DNA of 64,000 bases from Enterovibrio coralii (GCF_001559595.1 NZ_LNTY01000006.1:62001-126000), one strand, 5' to 3'; shown: positions 19,919 to 30,282, counted from the first letter of the stretch. Numbers and translations: made by a program. The notes: generated by a model not told the origin, from the sequence alone.

Positions 19919-20527
19919 ATGCTAGCTGAACAACGCGACGAGATTGATAACCCTCTGATCTGGCCGATTTTAAGTGTGCTAGAAGCGTCAACCCAAAGCT
20001 GGAAAGTACACTACCTGATGGCCGAATTGCAGAAGAAGACCATCATGGACCATCTCGATGATGATCCCCAGTTAGACTTGTTCAAGCGTAATTTTCTCAT
20101 CATGAATGCGCTATACCAACTTCAAGAGACGCTGCTTCCACAGCAGTGGCTGCAAGTTGAGTCCATGGACATCAAATTGATGTATCGCGGTGCGGGCTCT
20201 GGTTTTGTTCAACATGAAGTGGATCGCGACGACCCCTTGCGCGAGTACTACATGGACTGGAAAAACTATGACGCACAGACTGAGGACGTGAGAGAGTTGC
20301 TGTCCTCATTTTGGAAACGCTACCAGCGTCATGTCGGTCATTGCAGCGAGACAACGGTCGAGCGAAGAAACGCATTGGCAGCACTCGGACTTTCAGAGAA
20401 AGCCTCAGACAATGAAATCCGTCGTCAATGGCGGAAAATGGCCTTGAAGTGGCACCCTGACCGTCCTGAAGGGGATGCCGCGAAATTCCGCACCATGTGC
20501 GAAGCGTGGCAAAGTCTTCGCCTCTAA
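19919..20527 (+). CDS. DnaJ-related co-chaperone-like protein
   Basis: The 202-aa product has an N-terminal DNAJ_related domain (starting NPLIWPILSVLEAS) and a C-terminal J domain with the HPD motif in KWHPDRPEGD. By family, the J domain would stimulate an Hsp70 ATPase; the N-terminal domain is of unknown role and is common in vibrios and relatives. The ATG at 19919 is chosen over an in-frame ATG at 19838 because GGAGAAAAGG lies just upstream and the product then has the family length. Confidence 0.8.
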   Translation: MLAEQRDEIDNPLIWPILSVLEASTQSWKVHYLMAELQKKTIMDHLDDDPQLDLFKRNFLIMNALYQLQETLLPQQWLQVESMDIKLMYRGAGSGFVQHEVDRDDPLREYYMDWKNYDAQTEDVRELLSSFWKRYQRHVGHCSETTVERRNALAALGLSEKASDNEIRRQWRKMALKWHPDRPEGDAAKFRTMCEAWQSLRL

Positions 20528-20532
20528 TTACT

Positions 20533-20558
20533 AAGCCCGGCAATTAGCCGGGCTTTTT
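20533..20558. terminator. Bidirectional terminator
   Basis: AAGCCCGGC and GCCGGGCTT pair around ATTA-type loop bases, with T-run on the plus side. The stop of the converging EamA gene lies inside the hairpin. Confidence 0.85.
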
Positions 20559-21422
20559 GTTAAATGCTCTTTTGCTTCGTGCTGCAGATAGCGTGAACAG
20601 CATAAGTGTCACGAGAATAATCCCTCCACCAATCAGCACATTTTGTGTAGGTACTTCGCCGATTACGGCCCAAACAAACAAGGGACCGAAAATAGCTTCC
20701 AACAACATAAAGAGATTGGCGTGAGCTGCGGGTAAGTATCGAGGCCCAGAAGAAATAAGAACAAAAGAAATGGGTACCACACCTACACAGAGAATCAACG
20801 TGTATATCCATTCCTGTTGGGTGAGACTTAGTGGTTCTGCGCCAGAAAACAACGAGACAGCAGCTGTACACAAACCGCCTAGCACGAGATAAAGCGGAGC
20901 ATTTTCGCTTTGGCTTTTTCGCAGCACCACAAAGTAGGTCGCCAACATAAAGGCGGTGATCAGTGCCATCAAATTACCGAAAGATGCTGAAGGCATCGCC
21001 TTTCCTGCAAACACAAACATCACGCCTGCTACCGCCGCCAAAATGGCAATAAGCGTTCGCGTTTCTAGCTTCTCTTTCAAAAATACATAAGCCAACGCAG
21101 CGCAGATCAAAGGACTGATATTAATGATGATCAGCGTGCTGGCGACTTGCGTGTGATCGATGGAAAGCACAAAACAGATCGTGGAGATAGAAAACGCCAC
21201 GGACCCCAAAATCAGTAGTGGGGAAGGCGATGTCAGTGAGCGTAGGGTTTGAGCGGGTTGTTTGATAAACATGACCAGCAAGATAACCAAAGCAGATAAC
21301 AAGCCGCGCCAAAAAAGCAACGTCCAACCCGACGCTTCAACCAATCTGATCAACAGGCCATCCACGCTGAGTATCGTGACCCCGATACTCATCATCAGGG
21401 TTCCTTTGTAAATTGGTGACAT
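20544..21422 (-). CDS. EamA/DMT-family transporter
   Basis: The 292-aa inner-membrane protein has ten predicted helices in two EamA repeats, the drug/metabolite transporter layout. Features include LLFWRGLLSALVILLVMF in the first repeat and RYLPAAHANLFMLLEAIFGP in the second, the usual conserved stretch before helix nine. It is probably an exporter of a metabolite or amino acid. The substrate cannot be deduced. It stands alone, convergent with the DnaJ-related gene. Confidence 0.8.
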   Translation of the reverse strand: MSPIYKGTLMMSIGVTILSVDGLLIRLVEASGWTLLFWRGLLSALVILLVMFIKQPAQTLRSLTSPSPLLILGSVAFSISTICFVLSIDHTQVASTLIIINISPLICAALAYVFLKEKLETRTLIAILAAVAGVMFVFAGKAMPSASFGNLMALITAFMLATYFVVLRKSQSENAPLYLVLGGLCTAAVSLFSGAEPLSLTQQEWIYTLILCVGVVPISFVLISSGPRYLPAAHANLFMLLEAIFGPLFVWAVIGEVPTQNVLIGGGIILVTLMLFTLSAARSKRAFNKKPG

Positions 21423-21674
21423 CCGTATCTCCCTGACTAAACGTCATTTTTCTATTAAGTCTTCGTATTCCCCGTCTTTGCGAGGTCAAATATCAAACGA
21501 CACGCGTTTTTCGCATTTCATACTTAAAAAAGAATAGGGCGGTGCAAGCCCCAATAGCAACGGATAGTGAGGTAAGTGCAAACAGGCTTTTGCTTTTTCT
21601 CACTTTATCAACGAGAACTACGGGTCTACGCTTAACTGATATAGGTGTCACCATTATGGGATCGTGGAGACAAA

Positions 21675-24614
21675 ATGAGATCAATTCGCCATGTCTTTTT
21701 TGCTTTGATGGGCTTCATCCTCGTTCTTGGCGTTTCAATCATCTTTGCAAATCTTCGTTCAAGCGCGTTAAGCGATGATATTAAAAATCTCTATGAGCAA
21801 CGTCAGCAACAGTATGCGTTAGCCATTGAGCTGAAGACGAGCTCAGATTTGCTGACGAGGTTTGCGAGAAATTATTCGATTACCACGAATAAGAAGTGGC
21901 GTTTCTTGTATGAGCGTGTGAAAGGTATTCGGGAAGGGCACCTGCCGCCACCAGACAGCTACAACTTCGACTACTGGTATGAAGTCGCAGACCCAAGCTT
22001 CGACGTGTTAGAGCCGGAGATCCCGATCCGTCCGGAATATCCATCCATTCTGAGCAGATTGAGAGATGCAGGCACCAGTGAATCCCAATTAGCATTTCTC
22101 ACTCAAGCGATAGCACGTTCGCAAGAGCTCAGCACTATTGAAGATACCGCGATGAACATCATTCAGGGCAAAAAAAGAACTGCCCGTGGTATGGAGCGCA
22201 TCATCCCTGACCCTAAATTGGCTCAGCAAATGCTGTTTGGCCCAGAGTACATCCATGAGAAAAACAAAATCATGGGACCCATCGGGGCTTTCTACGACAC
22301 CATAGACATTGATACCCAGTCCAAGCTCGACATGCTCATCCAACAAAAACGCAATATGGATGGCATCGCGATTTTTATGGCGTTTGCGCTGATCATCACC
22401 GTCGCCACAACCACCATTTTGCTGTGGTACCGCTTCCTCAAACCGCTCGACAATATTCGCCGAAACATTGTTAGCAAAGTGAGAGACAAGCAGTTCGAAT
22501 TTAAACTCGATGTTGAAAGCCAAGGCGAGTTGAAAGACCTCGCGGCTGCCCAGAATGAAGTCTTGGCTGAGATTGCGGAAAGATTTGAGTTTAGTCGCCA
22601 AATCAAAGCGTTCTCAGATCTTATTCGTGGTTGTAGTGATACCAAAGACTTGGGTCTTCAGGTCGCGAATTTCTTCTCGCAGCGCCTCGAACTTCCTTAT
22701 GTGGCAATTTACGTTAATCGCAATGACAAACTGTCGCTGGTGGGTGGGGTTGGCATTGATGAGCAAACCAAAGTGATGGAGGCGGAAACCGTCTCTTTCC
22801 ATCGCACCATCATGCTGACCAAAGAATTCCTTCGCATTCGCAACGAAGACGACAAATTTACGCTGTCTTTGCCTGTTGGTGATTTGAAACTAGGAGAGAT
22901 GTATTTCATCCCGCTTATCGTCAACAACGACATGGTTGGTGTGCTTGAGTTGGGCTCTGTTCGCTCCTTCTCAGACAAAGAAATCGACTGGCTGACAGAA
23001 ATCCGTGAAGACTTGGCGGTAGGTATCCAGCTTACTATCAACGCAGAACTTCAACTTGAAGCGGAACAACGCGTTTCCGAGCAGTTGAAACTCAATCAGC
23101 AAATTATCAATGCGATTCCAAACCCAACCTATTTCCGTGATACCCAAGGAACGTACATCGGCGTCAACGATGCCTTTACTGACTTCCTTGGCCTGTTCTA
23201 TGTCGATGTGGTGGATAAGACCCCAACGGAGCTGTTCCCTGAAGATGTCGCGACCATGTTCACCAACAAAGAGAATGAGTTACTCGAAAACCCAGGCTCT
23301 CAGGTGTACGACATCGAACTGAACAATGCCAATGGTGAGACGAGAATCATCACTGTCTATGAGGCAACGTATTACGGTGGTGATGGTGACCCACTCGGTA
23401 TTGTGGGCTTGTTTGTTGATGTGACGACGCAAAAACGCCTCGAATCTGACCTTATTTCTGCCAAAGATCAGGCAACTGAAGCGAGTAAGGCAAAAGGCGA
23501 GTTCCTTGCCAACATGAGCCATGAGATCCGCACGCCAATGAATGCGATCCTGGGGATGTCTCACCTTGCTTTGCTGACCGATTTGAATGACAAGCAACGC
23601 AACTACGTGTCCAACATCGAAAAAGCCGGTAAGTCGTTGCTTGGTATCATCAATGACATCCTCGACTTCTCGAAAATTGAAGCGGGCAAACTCACCGTTG
23701 AACACATTGAATTCAAGTTCAGCGAAGTGCTCGACAACATCAGTAACATCATCTCGGTTAAAGCTAAAGAGAAAGAACTCGAACTTATCTTCGACATCGA
23801 CCCTGATCTGCCTGACGACTTGGTGGGTGATCCACTTCGTTTGGGGCAGATCATTATCAACCTCACGGGTAACTCGGTGAAATTCACCGAAAGCGGTGAA
23901 ATCATCATTCGTGCTCGTAAGGTTACCGACGGCAAAGACATTGTTGAGATTCAGTTTGATATCCAAGATACCGGTATCGGTATGTCGGAAGAACAACTGA
24001 GCCGCCTGTTCCAATCGTTCTCGCAAGCGGATGGTTCTATCACCCGTAAATACGGCGGTACTGGCCTTGGTCTGACGATTTCTAAGAGCTTTGTCGAGCT
24101 CATGGGTGGTCGAATCTGGGTGGAAAGTGAACCTGGTCAAGGCTCTACCTTCTCCTTCACCATTCGTTGTGGCCGAAGCGAGTCGAGCATCAAAGAACAA
24201 GTGGCGAAATCCACGGTCCTTAACAATAAGCGTGTGCTTGTGGTGGACGATAACCAAGCGTCTCGCGACATCATGTATGCGCTGCTCGACAACCTAGATT
24301 TGCGCGTCGCCGCTGTGTCTAACGGTGAAGAAGCGGTTTACGAAGTGGAGAGTGCCGACAAGAGCAGCGACGGCTTTGATGTGGTTGTCATGGATTGGAA
24401 GATGCCAGGCATTAATGGCGATGAAGCCACCATGCAAATCCAAGCTCTCACACTCAACAAGATGCCGAAAGTCATTCTTGCCAGTGCGTATGGCGAAGAT
24501 GCGGGTTTGATAAACGACGATATTCAGAAGCTCTTTGATGCATCGCTCGTCAAACCTATCAACCCATCATCTCTGTTTGATGCGCTGATGGAACCTTCGG
24601 CCAAGAAGAGTTGA
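21675..24614 (+). CDS. Hybrid sensor histidine kinase (HAMP-GAF-PAS-HisKA-HATPase-REC)
   Basis: The 979-aa inner-membrane sensor has helices near residues 7-27 and 230-255 flanking a periplasmic sensor region. HAMP, GAF and PAS segments follow (INAIPNPTYFRDTQGTYIGV). The phosphorylated His is about residue 616 in MSHEIRTPMNAILG. The ATP lid shows GGTGLGLTISK, and a receiver domain lies near the end (RVLVVDDNQ, VVVMDWKMPGINGDEA). The ATG at 21675 has GGAG upstream; a GTG at 21645 does not. The stop overlaps the TTG start of the next gene. Since REC-REC-HPt chains usually lie in one protein, the two may really be one gene with a missing base near 24600-24612. The signal is unknown. Confidence 0.85.
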   Translation: MRSIRHVFFALMGFILVLGVSIIFANLRSSALSDDIKNLYEQRQQQYALAIELKTSSDLLTRFARNYSITTNKKWRFLYERVKGIREGHLPPPDSYNFDYWYEVADPSFDVLEPEIPIRPEYPSILSRLRDAGTSESQLAFLTQAIARSQELSTIEDTAMNIIQGKKRTARGMERIIPDPKLAQQMLFGPEYIHEKNKIMGPIGAFYDTIDIDTQSKLDMLIQQKRNMDGIAIFMAFALIITVATTTILLWYRFLKPLDNIRRNIVSKVRDKQFEFKLDVESQGELKDLAAAQNEVLAEIAERFEFSRQIKAFSDLIRGCSDTKDLGLQVANFFSQRLELPYVAIYVNRNDKLSLVGGVGIDEQTKVMEAETVSFHRTIMLTKEFLRIRNEDDKFTLSLPVGDLKLGEMYFIPLIVNNDMVGVLELGSVRSFSDKEIDWLTEIREDLAVGIQLTINAELQLEAEQRVSEQLKLNQQIINAIPNPTYFRDTQGTYIGVNDAFTDFLGLFYVDVVDKTPTELFPEDVATMFTNKENELLENPGSQVYDIELNNANGETRIITVYEATYYGGDGDPLGIVGLFVDVTTQKRLESDLISAKDQATEASKAKGEFLANMSHEIRTPMNAILGMSHLALLTDLNDKQRNYVSNIEKAGKSLLGIINDILDFSKIEAGKLTVEHIEFKFSEVLDNISNIISVKAKEKELELIFDIDPDLPDDLVGDPLRLGQIIINLTGNSVKFTESGEIIIRARKVTDGKDIVEIQFDIQDTGIGMSEEQLSRLFQSFSQADGSITRKYGGTGLGLTISKSFVELMGGRIWVESEPGQGSTFSFTIRCGRSESSIKEQVAKSTVLNNKRVLVVDDNQASRDIMYALLDNLDLRVAAVSNGEEAVYEVESADKSSDGFDVVVMDWKMPGINGDEATMQIQALTLNKMPKVILASAYGEDAGLINDDIQKLFDASLVKPINPSSLFDALMEPSAKKS

Positions 24615-25735
24615 AACTGGTTAACAGTCGCGACATAGAGGAAGTTGACCAGCAAGAAAACCATGACTTCACAGGACTCAGAATCCTTCTGGTTGAAGAC
24701 AACATGATCAACCAAGAAGTCGCAAAAGGCATACTTGAGCAGTTCAATCCAACGATTGAGGTCGCCGACAATGGCCAGATTGCATTGGATATGGTGCAAG
24801 AACAAGAATTCGATATCGTCCTGATGGATATGCAGATGCCTGTCATGGATGGTGTGACAGCGACGAAGAAAATTCGCGAAATCGAGTCTTTGTCGGGCAT
24901 GCCAATCGTCGCTATGACTGCGAACGCCATGGAGCGGGACGTTAAGCAATGTAAAGAAGCGGGCATGAATGACCACGTTTCAAAACCGATTGATGTCGAC
25001 GAGTTGATTTCTGCCATTTCGCGTTGGACGAATGCGTCGAAAGAATCGGTGAAATCGTCCGTGGTGCTAAATGGACAGAAGGCCGCGGAGTCAAAAGCAA
25101 ACAATGTCATCGACATCGACCCACTGGTCTTGGATGCCAATGAGGGTATCGGTCGTATAGGCGGTAACTCAGAAGCATATTGGAAGGTCATTACTGCGTT
25201 CACGGAAACCAAGCTTGCCGTCATCGACAAGATGAAAAAAGCCCTCGCGAATGATGAGCGTGATGACGTTGAACTCTTCGCTCACTCATTGAAAGGCGCG
25301 GCGGCGAATGTGTCGGCGAAAGGTTTGGCGGTATTGGCAGGTAACTTGGAAGACCAAGCGGGCAGCGCAGAAATGAAGATGGAAGCGAGCCTGCTAGATA
25401 AGATCAAAGAATGTTTAGAGGAAATCCAAGGTTATATTCCTACAAAAGAGCCTGAGGCTGCGAAGCCGAAAGAAGAAACAGGCTTTGTCGGCTACACGCC
25501 GCGTGAGTTCAGAATTGAACTGGAACAATTGAAGATTCTGCTAAGCAACTTTGATACGCAAGCCGTCGACTTTATTACGGGCATAAAAGAGAGTTCGAAG
25601 AGTATGGATGTGGATCTGTCAGAAGTGGAAGATGCTATCCGTAAATTTGAATACGAAATTGCCGGTAAGAAATTAGAAATTGTCTTGGAGTCATTGGGTG
25701 TGGATGAGGAAGAAAACTCGCCAACCTTATTCTAA
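24611..25735 (+). CDS. Receiver-HPt phosphorelay protein, probable C-terminus of the hybrid kinase
   Basis: The 374-aa product has a receiver domain at about residues 24-140 (RILLVEDNMINQEV, phosphoacceptor Asp in IVLMDMQMPVMDG, Lys in VSKPIDV). An HPt domain follows with its His in LFAHSLKGAAANVSAKGL. A C-terminal helical tail completes it. It would complete a His-Asp-His relay. It begins with TTG overlapping the TGA of the kinase gene and has no ribosome binding site of its own. Either translation is coupled or, more likely, a single base is missing and the two parts form a protein of about 1,350 aa. No output regulator is adjacent. Confidence 0.75.
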   Translation: MKLVNSRDIEEVDQQENHDFTGLRILLVEDNMINQEVAKGILEQFNPTIEVADNGQIALDMVQEQEFDIVLMDMQMPVMDGVTATKKIREIESLSGMPIVAMTANAMERDVKQCKEAGMNDHVSKPIDVDELISAISRWTNASKESVKSSVVLNGQKAAESKANNVIDIDPLVLDANEGIGRIGGNSEAYWKVITAFTETKLAVIDKMKKALANDERDDVELFAHSLKGAAANVSAKGLAVLAGNLEDQAGSAEMKMEASLLDKIKECLEEIQGYIPTKEPEAAKPKEETGFVGYTPREFRIELEQLKILLSNFDTQAVDFITGIKESSKSMDVDLSEVEDAIRKFEYEIAGKKLEIVLESLGVDEEENSPTLF

Positions 25736-25750
25736 AGAGAGATAAAAACA

Positions 25751-25776
25751 AAAAAGGCCGCATTCGCGGCCTTTTT
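25751..25776. terminator. Bidirectional terminator
   Basis: AAAAAGGCCGC and GCGGCCTTTTT form an 11-bp perfect stem with loop ATTC, between the kinase genes and the converging DUF406 gene. Confidence 0.9.
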
Positions 25777-25779
25777 CAA

Positions 25780-26076
25780 TTACTTAGCCAGGGAGCGGCT
25801 ACGCAATTCGAAAATCAGTTTTTCTGCACTGCACTCGAACTTTAAACGAACTGTCAGTGGGTCAAAAGAAACGTCTGCACACTCGTTCAGATCGTGTAGT
25901 ACGTTTTCGTTCACTTCTTTAGCCAGTGCGAGGTAGTTTTTGAATTCAGCGATAGCAGCATCTTTGTCTGATGCGAAGATGCTTACTTCAGCAACATCAT
26001 CACCTTCACTGATCACAAAGCCCATTTCAGCGGTAACGCCGCAAGCATCACAAACTTGGTATTCTTCTTGGCTCAT
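25780..26076 (-). CDS. YfcZ/YiiS family protein (DUF406)
   Basis: The 98-aa small cytosolic protein matches the DUF406 family: an N-terminal CDACG motif, a central ASDKDAAIAEFKNYLALA helix and the C-terminal LKFECSAEKLIFELRSR, which corresponds to the end of E. coli YfcZ. The biochemical role of this family is not established. It stands alone between two terminators. Confidence 0.8.
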   Translation of the reverse strand: MSQEEYQVCDACGVTAEMGFVISEGDDVAEVSIFASDKDAAIAEFKNYLALAKEVNENVLHDLNECADVSFDPLTVRLKFECSAEKLIFELRSRSLAK

Positions 26077-26237
26077 AACTTACTCTCTTTGTCCCCAGCC
26101 TCGTTGGGAATACAGGCTGGATTTGTAGGAATTGTTTGTAATATTACTACAAATAATGGTGCAAAAAGTAGGACTACTTAGCAAGCTGAAAATGACGAAA
26201 TGGCTAATTTTCCTTTGTGACTAGAAACAGCCAATAA

Positions 26238-26262
26238 AAAAGCGGGCATAAAGCCCGCTTTT
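26238..26262 (-). terminator. Terminator of the acyl-CoA synthetase gene
   Basis: AAAAGCGGGC and GCCCGCTTTT form a perfect 10-bp stem with loop ATAAA, 15 bases beyond the stop of the minus-strand gene. Confidence 0.85.
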
Positions 26263-26277
26263 GGAAAGAAGGAATGC

Positions 26278-27922
26278 TTAATCTTCCCATTGCACCAAGG
26301 TACCAGACGGCCAGTTCACGCCGATGTCGTGATACTTCTTCTCTAGAAGGTGACGACGGATCTTCAGCGTTGGTGTCAGCAAACCGTTTTCGATGCTCCA
26401 AGGTTCTTTGATCATGTAAACGCCTTTGATCTTAGCGTGAGATTCGAGTTCACCGTTGATGGTGTCGATGACGTGTTTTACACGCTTCTCATAACGTGCA
26501 CGGTCAAAGTTAGGGAAGTGGTGAGGCAAGGCCAGCAGAATAGGGCCAGGCAAACCAGAACCCACCAGACACATCATCTCAATATTGCTCAGCTCAAATA
26601 GACGTTTTTCAATCGGCACAGGGCTAACAAACTTACCTTTCGCTGTTTTGAACGTGTCGTTTTTGCGCCCTTGAATGGTGAGGTAGCCATCACTGTCTAA
26701 GTCGCCGATATCACCAGTGTGAAGCCAACCATCAACAACCGTCTCTGCTGATGCTTCAGGGTTCTTGTAGTAACCATCGAATAGGCCACCACCCGCAACC
26801 AAGATTTCGCCATCGGCTGCGATTTTAATCTCAATACCTGGGCCAGCATTACCAACAGTACCAATCTTGTCGCTTCGGAATGGATAATTGAGCGTGCTGT
26901 ATGCGAATGATTCCGTCATCCCCCAAGCTTCGGTAATGTTCAGTCCCAGTCTCTCATACCAGCGCAGCAAGGCAGCAGAAACCGGTGCCGAACCACAACC
27001 CAAGACTCTTGCTTGGTCTAAGCCCAAGTTTTGCGCCACTTTCTTCTTAATCAAGCCCGACACAAAAGGAATGCTGAGCAAGATATTGAGCTTTCTGTCT
27101 GGCAGCTTCTCTTGAATGCGTTGCTGGAACAAGGTCCACAGACGCGGAACCGAAATAAACAGAGTAGGGCGATGCATTTTCACATCATCAATGAAGGTTT
27201 CCAGAGATTCTGGGAAAGCAGTGCAAATCCCGGCCATCATGGCAGAGCCCATGATGTAAACACGCTCTGTGATGTGTGCAAGTGGCAGGTAAGAGAACAA
27301 ACGCTCACCGTCTTTCATTCCGATATGGTCGATGAGACGCTGCGCAGACCACGCGTAAGCACCATAAGTCAGCATTGCACCTTTCGGCAGGCCAGATGTG
27401 CCTGATGTGTACACAATCGACATCAAATCGCCGTCTTGATGCTCAGGGTTAACCTCTGCACGGGAGTTTTGATTAACTAAGTCAGCCCAATCGTAACCAC
27501 AATTGATGGTTGGATAAGAAGGCAATCGTCGGAATCGCATCGCGTGTTTCGAGCGACGCTTTCAGTGCTTTGGTGTCGTCCAGTTTACCGATAAACAGGG
27601 CCTTAGATTCACTGTGGTCGAGAACGTGACCGATAGTGTCATCACCAGCCGTTGGGAAAATCGGCACGCTGATGTAGCTACCAAGCATCATTGCCAAATC
27701 TGCAATGAACCATTCTGCACAATTTTTTGAAATGAGAGCGACCTTGTCACCAGGCTCTAAACCCATGCCTCTTAGGGCAGTGACGATTCGAAGGGCTTGG
27801 TCTACGACATCTGAATAAGTGAAATCTTGGAACTGTCGGTTGATGATTTGTCGAAGAAAAATCTCGTTCGGACGCTCTTTCGCCCAGCGAAGCATTTGTT
27901 GGTATGGTTTTGGTTGAGTCAT
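26278..27922 (-). pseudogene. Long-chain acyl-CoA synthetase (AMP-forming), frameshifted
   Basis: This enzyme activates fatty acids to acyl-CoA through an acyl-adenylate. The N-terminal part from the ATG at 27922 has GDKVALISKNCAEWFIADLA. The rest has the AMP-binding P-loop YTSGTSGLPKGAM, the LPLAHITERV stretch, ITEAWGMTE, HTGDIGDLDSDGYL and GRKNDTFKTAKGKFV. The frame changes near 27515-27530 (net one base gained or two lost), between RDAIPTIA and PSYPTINCGYDW. The joined product is about 547 aa, in the range of FadD15-type ligases. It is divergent from luxT across a 470-base gap. Whether the break is real or a sequencing error cannot be told. Confidence 0.85.
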
Positions 27923-28392
27923 GTAGGACCCCGTAATAGCTGTAGGGAAAAGGTCGATGAAATCTCGAATGTTATTAAAGTGTTAAATTAGGTGTTGAAA
28001 CGGGTATGGGTCAAGATAAATATTCAAACACTTGTTCAAATTTTGATGTCGGTAACGACATGCCTCATTTATACCACTTAAAAAAATACAGGATAACATG
28101 CTGTATTCATTGAATTACTGCGCAAGATAACAAAGTTTTTTTAACAAACCGAACCCTGTTCACGGTTCTTACAATTTTGATCAACAGCCGCTCGAAATAT
28201 GCACACTTGTACTATCTTTAAGATTGCTGAATTAAGGGAGAGGCGGTCGGTAAAACCCATCAGTTTATCAGCACCCCGAATCGCTGAATCAGTAGTAAAA
28301 AAACGAGTGAGCAAACTCCAGAAAAGATCAGCGTGTTAAATCACTAAACTTGCAGTTGCAGGTTAAGGAAGCCAGGAACCAGGGATATTGTT
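27923..28392. other. Divergent gap between acyl-CoA synthetase and luxT
   Basis: This is 470 AT-rich bases with no supported gene. It should carry the promoters of both flanking genes. I see no clear palindrome of a known operator. Confidence 0.4.
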
Positions 28393-28854
28393 ATGCCAAA
28401 GAGAAGCAAAGAAGATACAGAAGTTACGATTCGGTTGATTCTTGACGCTGTGGTCGATCAATTAGTGACACTCGGTTACGACAGAATGTCGTACACCACG
28501 CTGAGCCAACAAACAGGAATTTCGCGTACAGGCATAAGCCACCATTTTCCGAAGAAAACGGATTTCATCACACGCTTGGATGACCGCTTATTGGGAATCC
28601 TCATTGAGAAGCTTGATCTAGAAGGTGACAAACGCACCTTCATCGAAAGCTGGTTAACTGCATTGCGTTCTGACAACCGTTTTACGGCAGTACTACGACT
28701 GTTTTTCTTGCACACTGTGACATCAGAAAACGCTGCAGATTTCACCAGTCATGCAAGCAGAAAACTGCATGACGTATGCTGTGATAGGTATGGGCAGGAC
28801 TTTGAAAAAGACCTAGAGTGGTTGGTTGGAAAATCCCTACTCACAATGGCATAA
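28393..28854 (+). CDS. luxT: TetR-family regulator LuxT/SwrT
   Basis: This 153-aa TetR-type regulator starts MPKRSKEDTE and carries the helix-turn-helix MSYTTLSQQTGISRTGISHH followed by FPKKTDF. Length and the whole N-terminal domain agree with Vibrio LuxT/SwrT, which represses qrr1 and the swarming regulator SwrZ and affects virulence and luminescence genes. Recognition is from memory of the family. It is the best taxon marker in the window. It is monocistronic, ending at a terminator. Confidence 0.8.
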   Translation: MPKRSKEDTEVTIRLILDAVVDQLVTLGYDRMSYTTLSQQTGISRTGISHHFPKKTDFITRLDDRLLGILIEKLDLEGDKRTFIESWLTALRSDNRFTAVLRLFFLHTVTSENAADFTSHASRKLHDVCCDRYGQDFEKDLEWLVGKSLLTMA

Positions 28855-28881
28855 AGACGTGCTACAATCCCGCACCGAAAG

Positions 28882-28903
28882 AAGCGCCCAATGGGCGCTT
28901 TTT
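28882..28903 (+). terminator. Rho-independent terminator after luxT
   Basis: AAGCGCCC pairs with GGGCGCTT around an AAT loop, followed by TTT. Confidence 0.8.
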
Positions 28904-29088
28904 GCTCCCCAAAATTGACCCAACCGCCAAAGCCGCTCAACCCTTGAGCAAACCGTTTTTGATCTGAAACAGTAAAACGCTAAAAACTGTTTAATCCTTC
29001 AATTATATGTTGAATTATTCAAAAATAATTTAATAATGAACCCCTGAAACATAAGCCGTACATTTACCCTTTGCCAACGAGATTTTTC

Positions 29089-30282
29089 ATGAGCAATTCA
29101 CTAGTACTTGTCCTTAACGCGGGCAGTTCCTCTCTTAAATTCGCATTGATGGATGCACAAACGGGCGAAGCCATTCTTTCTGGTCTTGGCGAGTGCTTCG
29201 GTCTTGAAGATGCGCGCATTAGTTGGAAACGCGATGGCGAGAAGCAAGAGCTGATGCTGGAAGAAGGTGGCAACCACCACGAGAAAGCAGTAGGCATCAT
29301 TGTTGAGCTGGTTGAAAGCATGAACGTTGGCGAGCAATTGGTTGCTATCGGTCACCGTGTTGTACACGGCGGCGAGAAATTTGCTGACGCAACCCTGTTG
29401 AACGACGACGTTATCGCAGAAATCGAAGCGTTGAGTGACTTGGCTCCTTTGCACAACCCAGCAAACGTAATGGGTATCCGTGCTGCTATGAACGCTTTCC
29501 CAAGTCTGCCTCAAGTTGCTGTATTCGACACTGCATTCCACCAAACCATGCCTCAGAAGGCGTTTACCGGTGCAATCTCTAGCGAGCTTTACACTGACTA
29601 CGGTATCCGTCGTTACGGCTTCCACGGTACTAGCCACTACTTCGTGACTCGTGAAGCAGCAAAACAGCTGAACAAGAACATCGACGAAGCAAACTTCATC
29701 TCTGTTCACCTAGGTAACGGTGCGTCTGTTTGTGCAGTAAGCAACGGTAAGTCTGTTGATACTTCTATGGGCTTCACGCCGCTGTCTGGCCTGATGATGG
29801 GCACACGCTGTGGTGACTTGGACCCAGGTATCATTGAATTCCTGCTGAAAAAAGGCTGGAGCCAAGAGCAAGTATTTGAAGCACTGAACAAGAAATCTGG
29901 TTTCTTGGGTGTTTCTGGCCTGACGTCAGATGCACGTGGCATTCTTGAAGCGATGGAAGCTGGTCATGAAGGCGCGAAACTGGCGTTTGAAGTGTTCACC
30001 TACCGTGTTGCTAAGTACATCGGTTCTTACCTGATCCCTCTGGATGGTCTGGATGCGATTATCTTCACTGGTGGTATCGGTGAAAACTCGCTGCCAATCC
30101 GTCGTCAAATCCTGAGCAACCTGAAACTGCTGGGCTTTGTTGAAGATGAAGCAGGCAATGAAGCAGCGCGCTTTGGTAACGGTGGCATCATTGCGAAATC
30201 ACAAATGATGGATGCAGTCGCTATCGTTGTACCGACTAACGAAGAGTTCGTTATCGCGTCACAAGCTGCAAGCTTTGCTTAA
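29089..30282 (+). CDS. ackA: Acetate kinase
   Basis: This 397-aa enzyme interconverts acetyl phosphate + ADP and acetate + ATP. Motifs are the N-terminal LVLNAGSSSLKF, GHRVVHGGE, FHGTSHYFVT, HLGNGAS and FTGGIGENS. The ATG at 29089 gives the standard start MSNS; a TTG six codons upstream is ignored. A pta gene usually follows ackA in vibrios but is absent here. Instead the terminator beyond the stop is cut (AGCCGCTGACGAAAGT, then foreign DNA), and diverged copies of this gene's tail recur at 37644 and, more weakly, near 57013. This marks the 3' end as an insertion site. AckA could use acetyl phosphate from Xsc. Confidence 0.96.
   Translation: MSNSLVLVLNAGSSSLKFALMDAQTGEAILSGLGECFGLEDARISWKRDGEKQELMLEEGGNHHEKAVGIIVELVESMNVGEQLVAIGHRVVHGGEKFADATLLNDDVIAEIEALSDLAPLHNPANVMGIRAAMNAFPSLPQVAVFDTAFHQTMPQKAFTGAISSELYTDYGIRRYGFHGTSHYFVTREAAKQLNKNIDEANFISVHLGNGASVCAVSNGKSVDTSMGFTPLSGLMMGTRCGDLDPGIIEFLLKKGWSQEQVFEALNKKSGFLGVSGLTSDARGILEAMEAGHEGAKLAFEVFTYRVAKYIGSYLIPLDGLDAIIFTGGIGENSLPIRRQILSNLKLLGFVEDEAGNEAARFGNGGIIAKSQMMDAVAIVVPTNEEFVIASQAASFA

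Noticed and set aside
23280-24257. A long minus-strand open frame (325 codons) opposite the hybrid kinase
   Set aside because: It is the complement of a strongly conserved kinase coding region, with no family match or ribosome site of its own.
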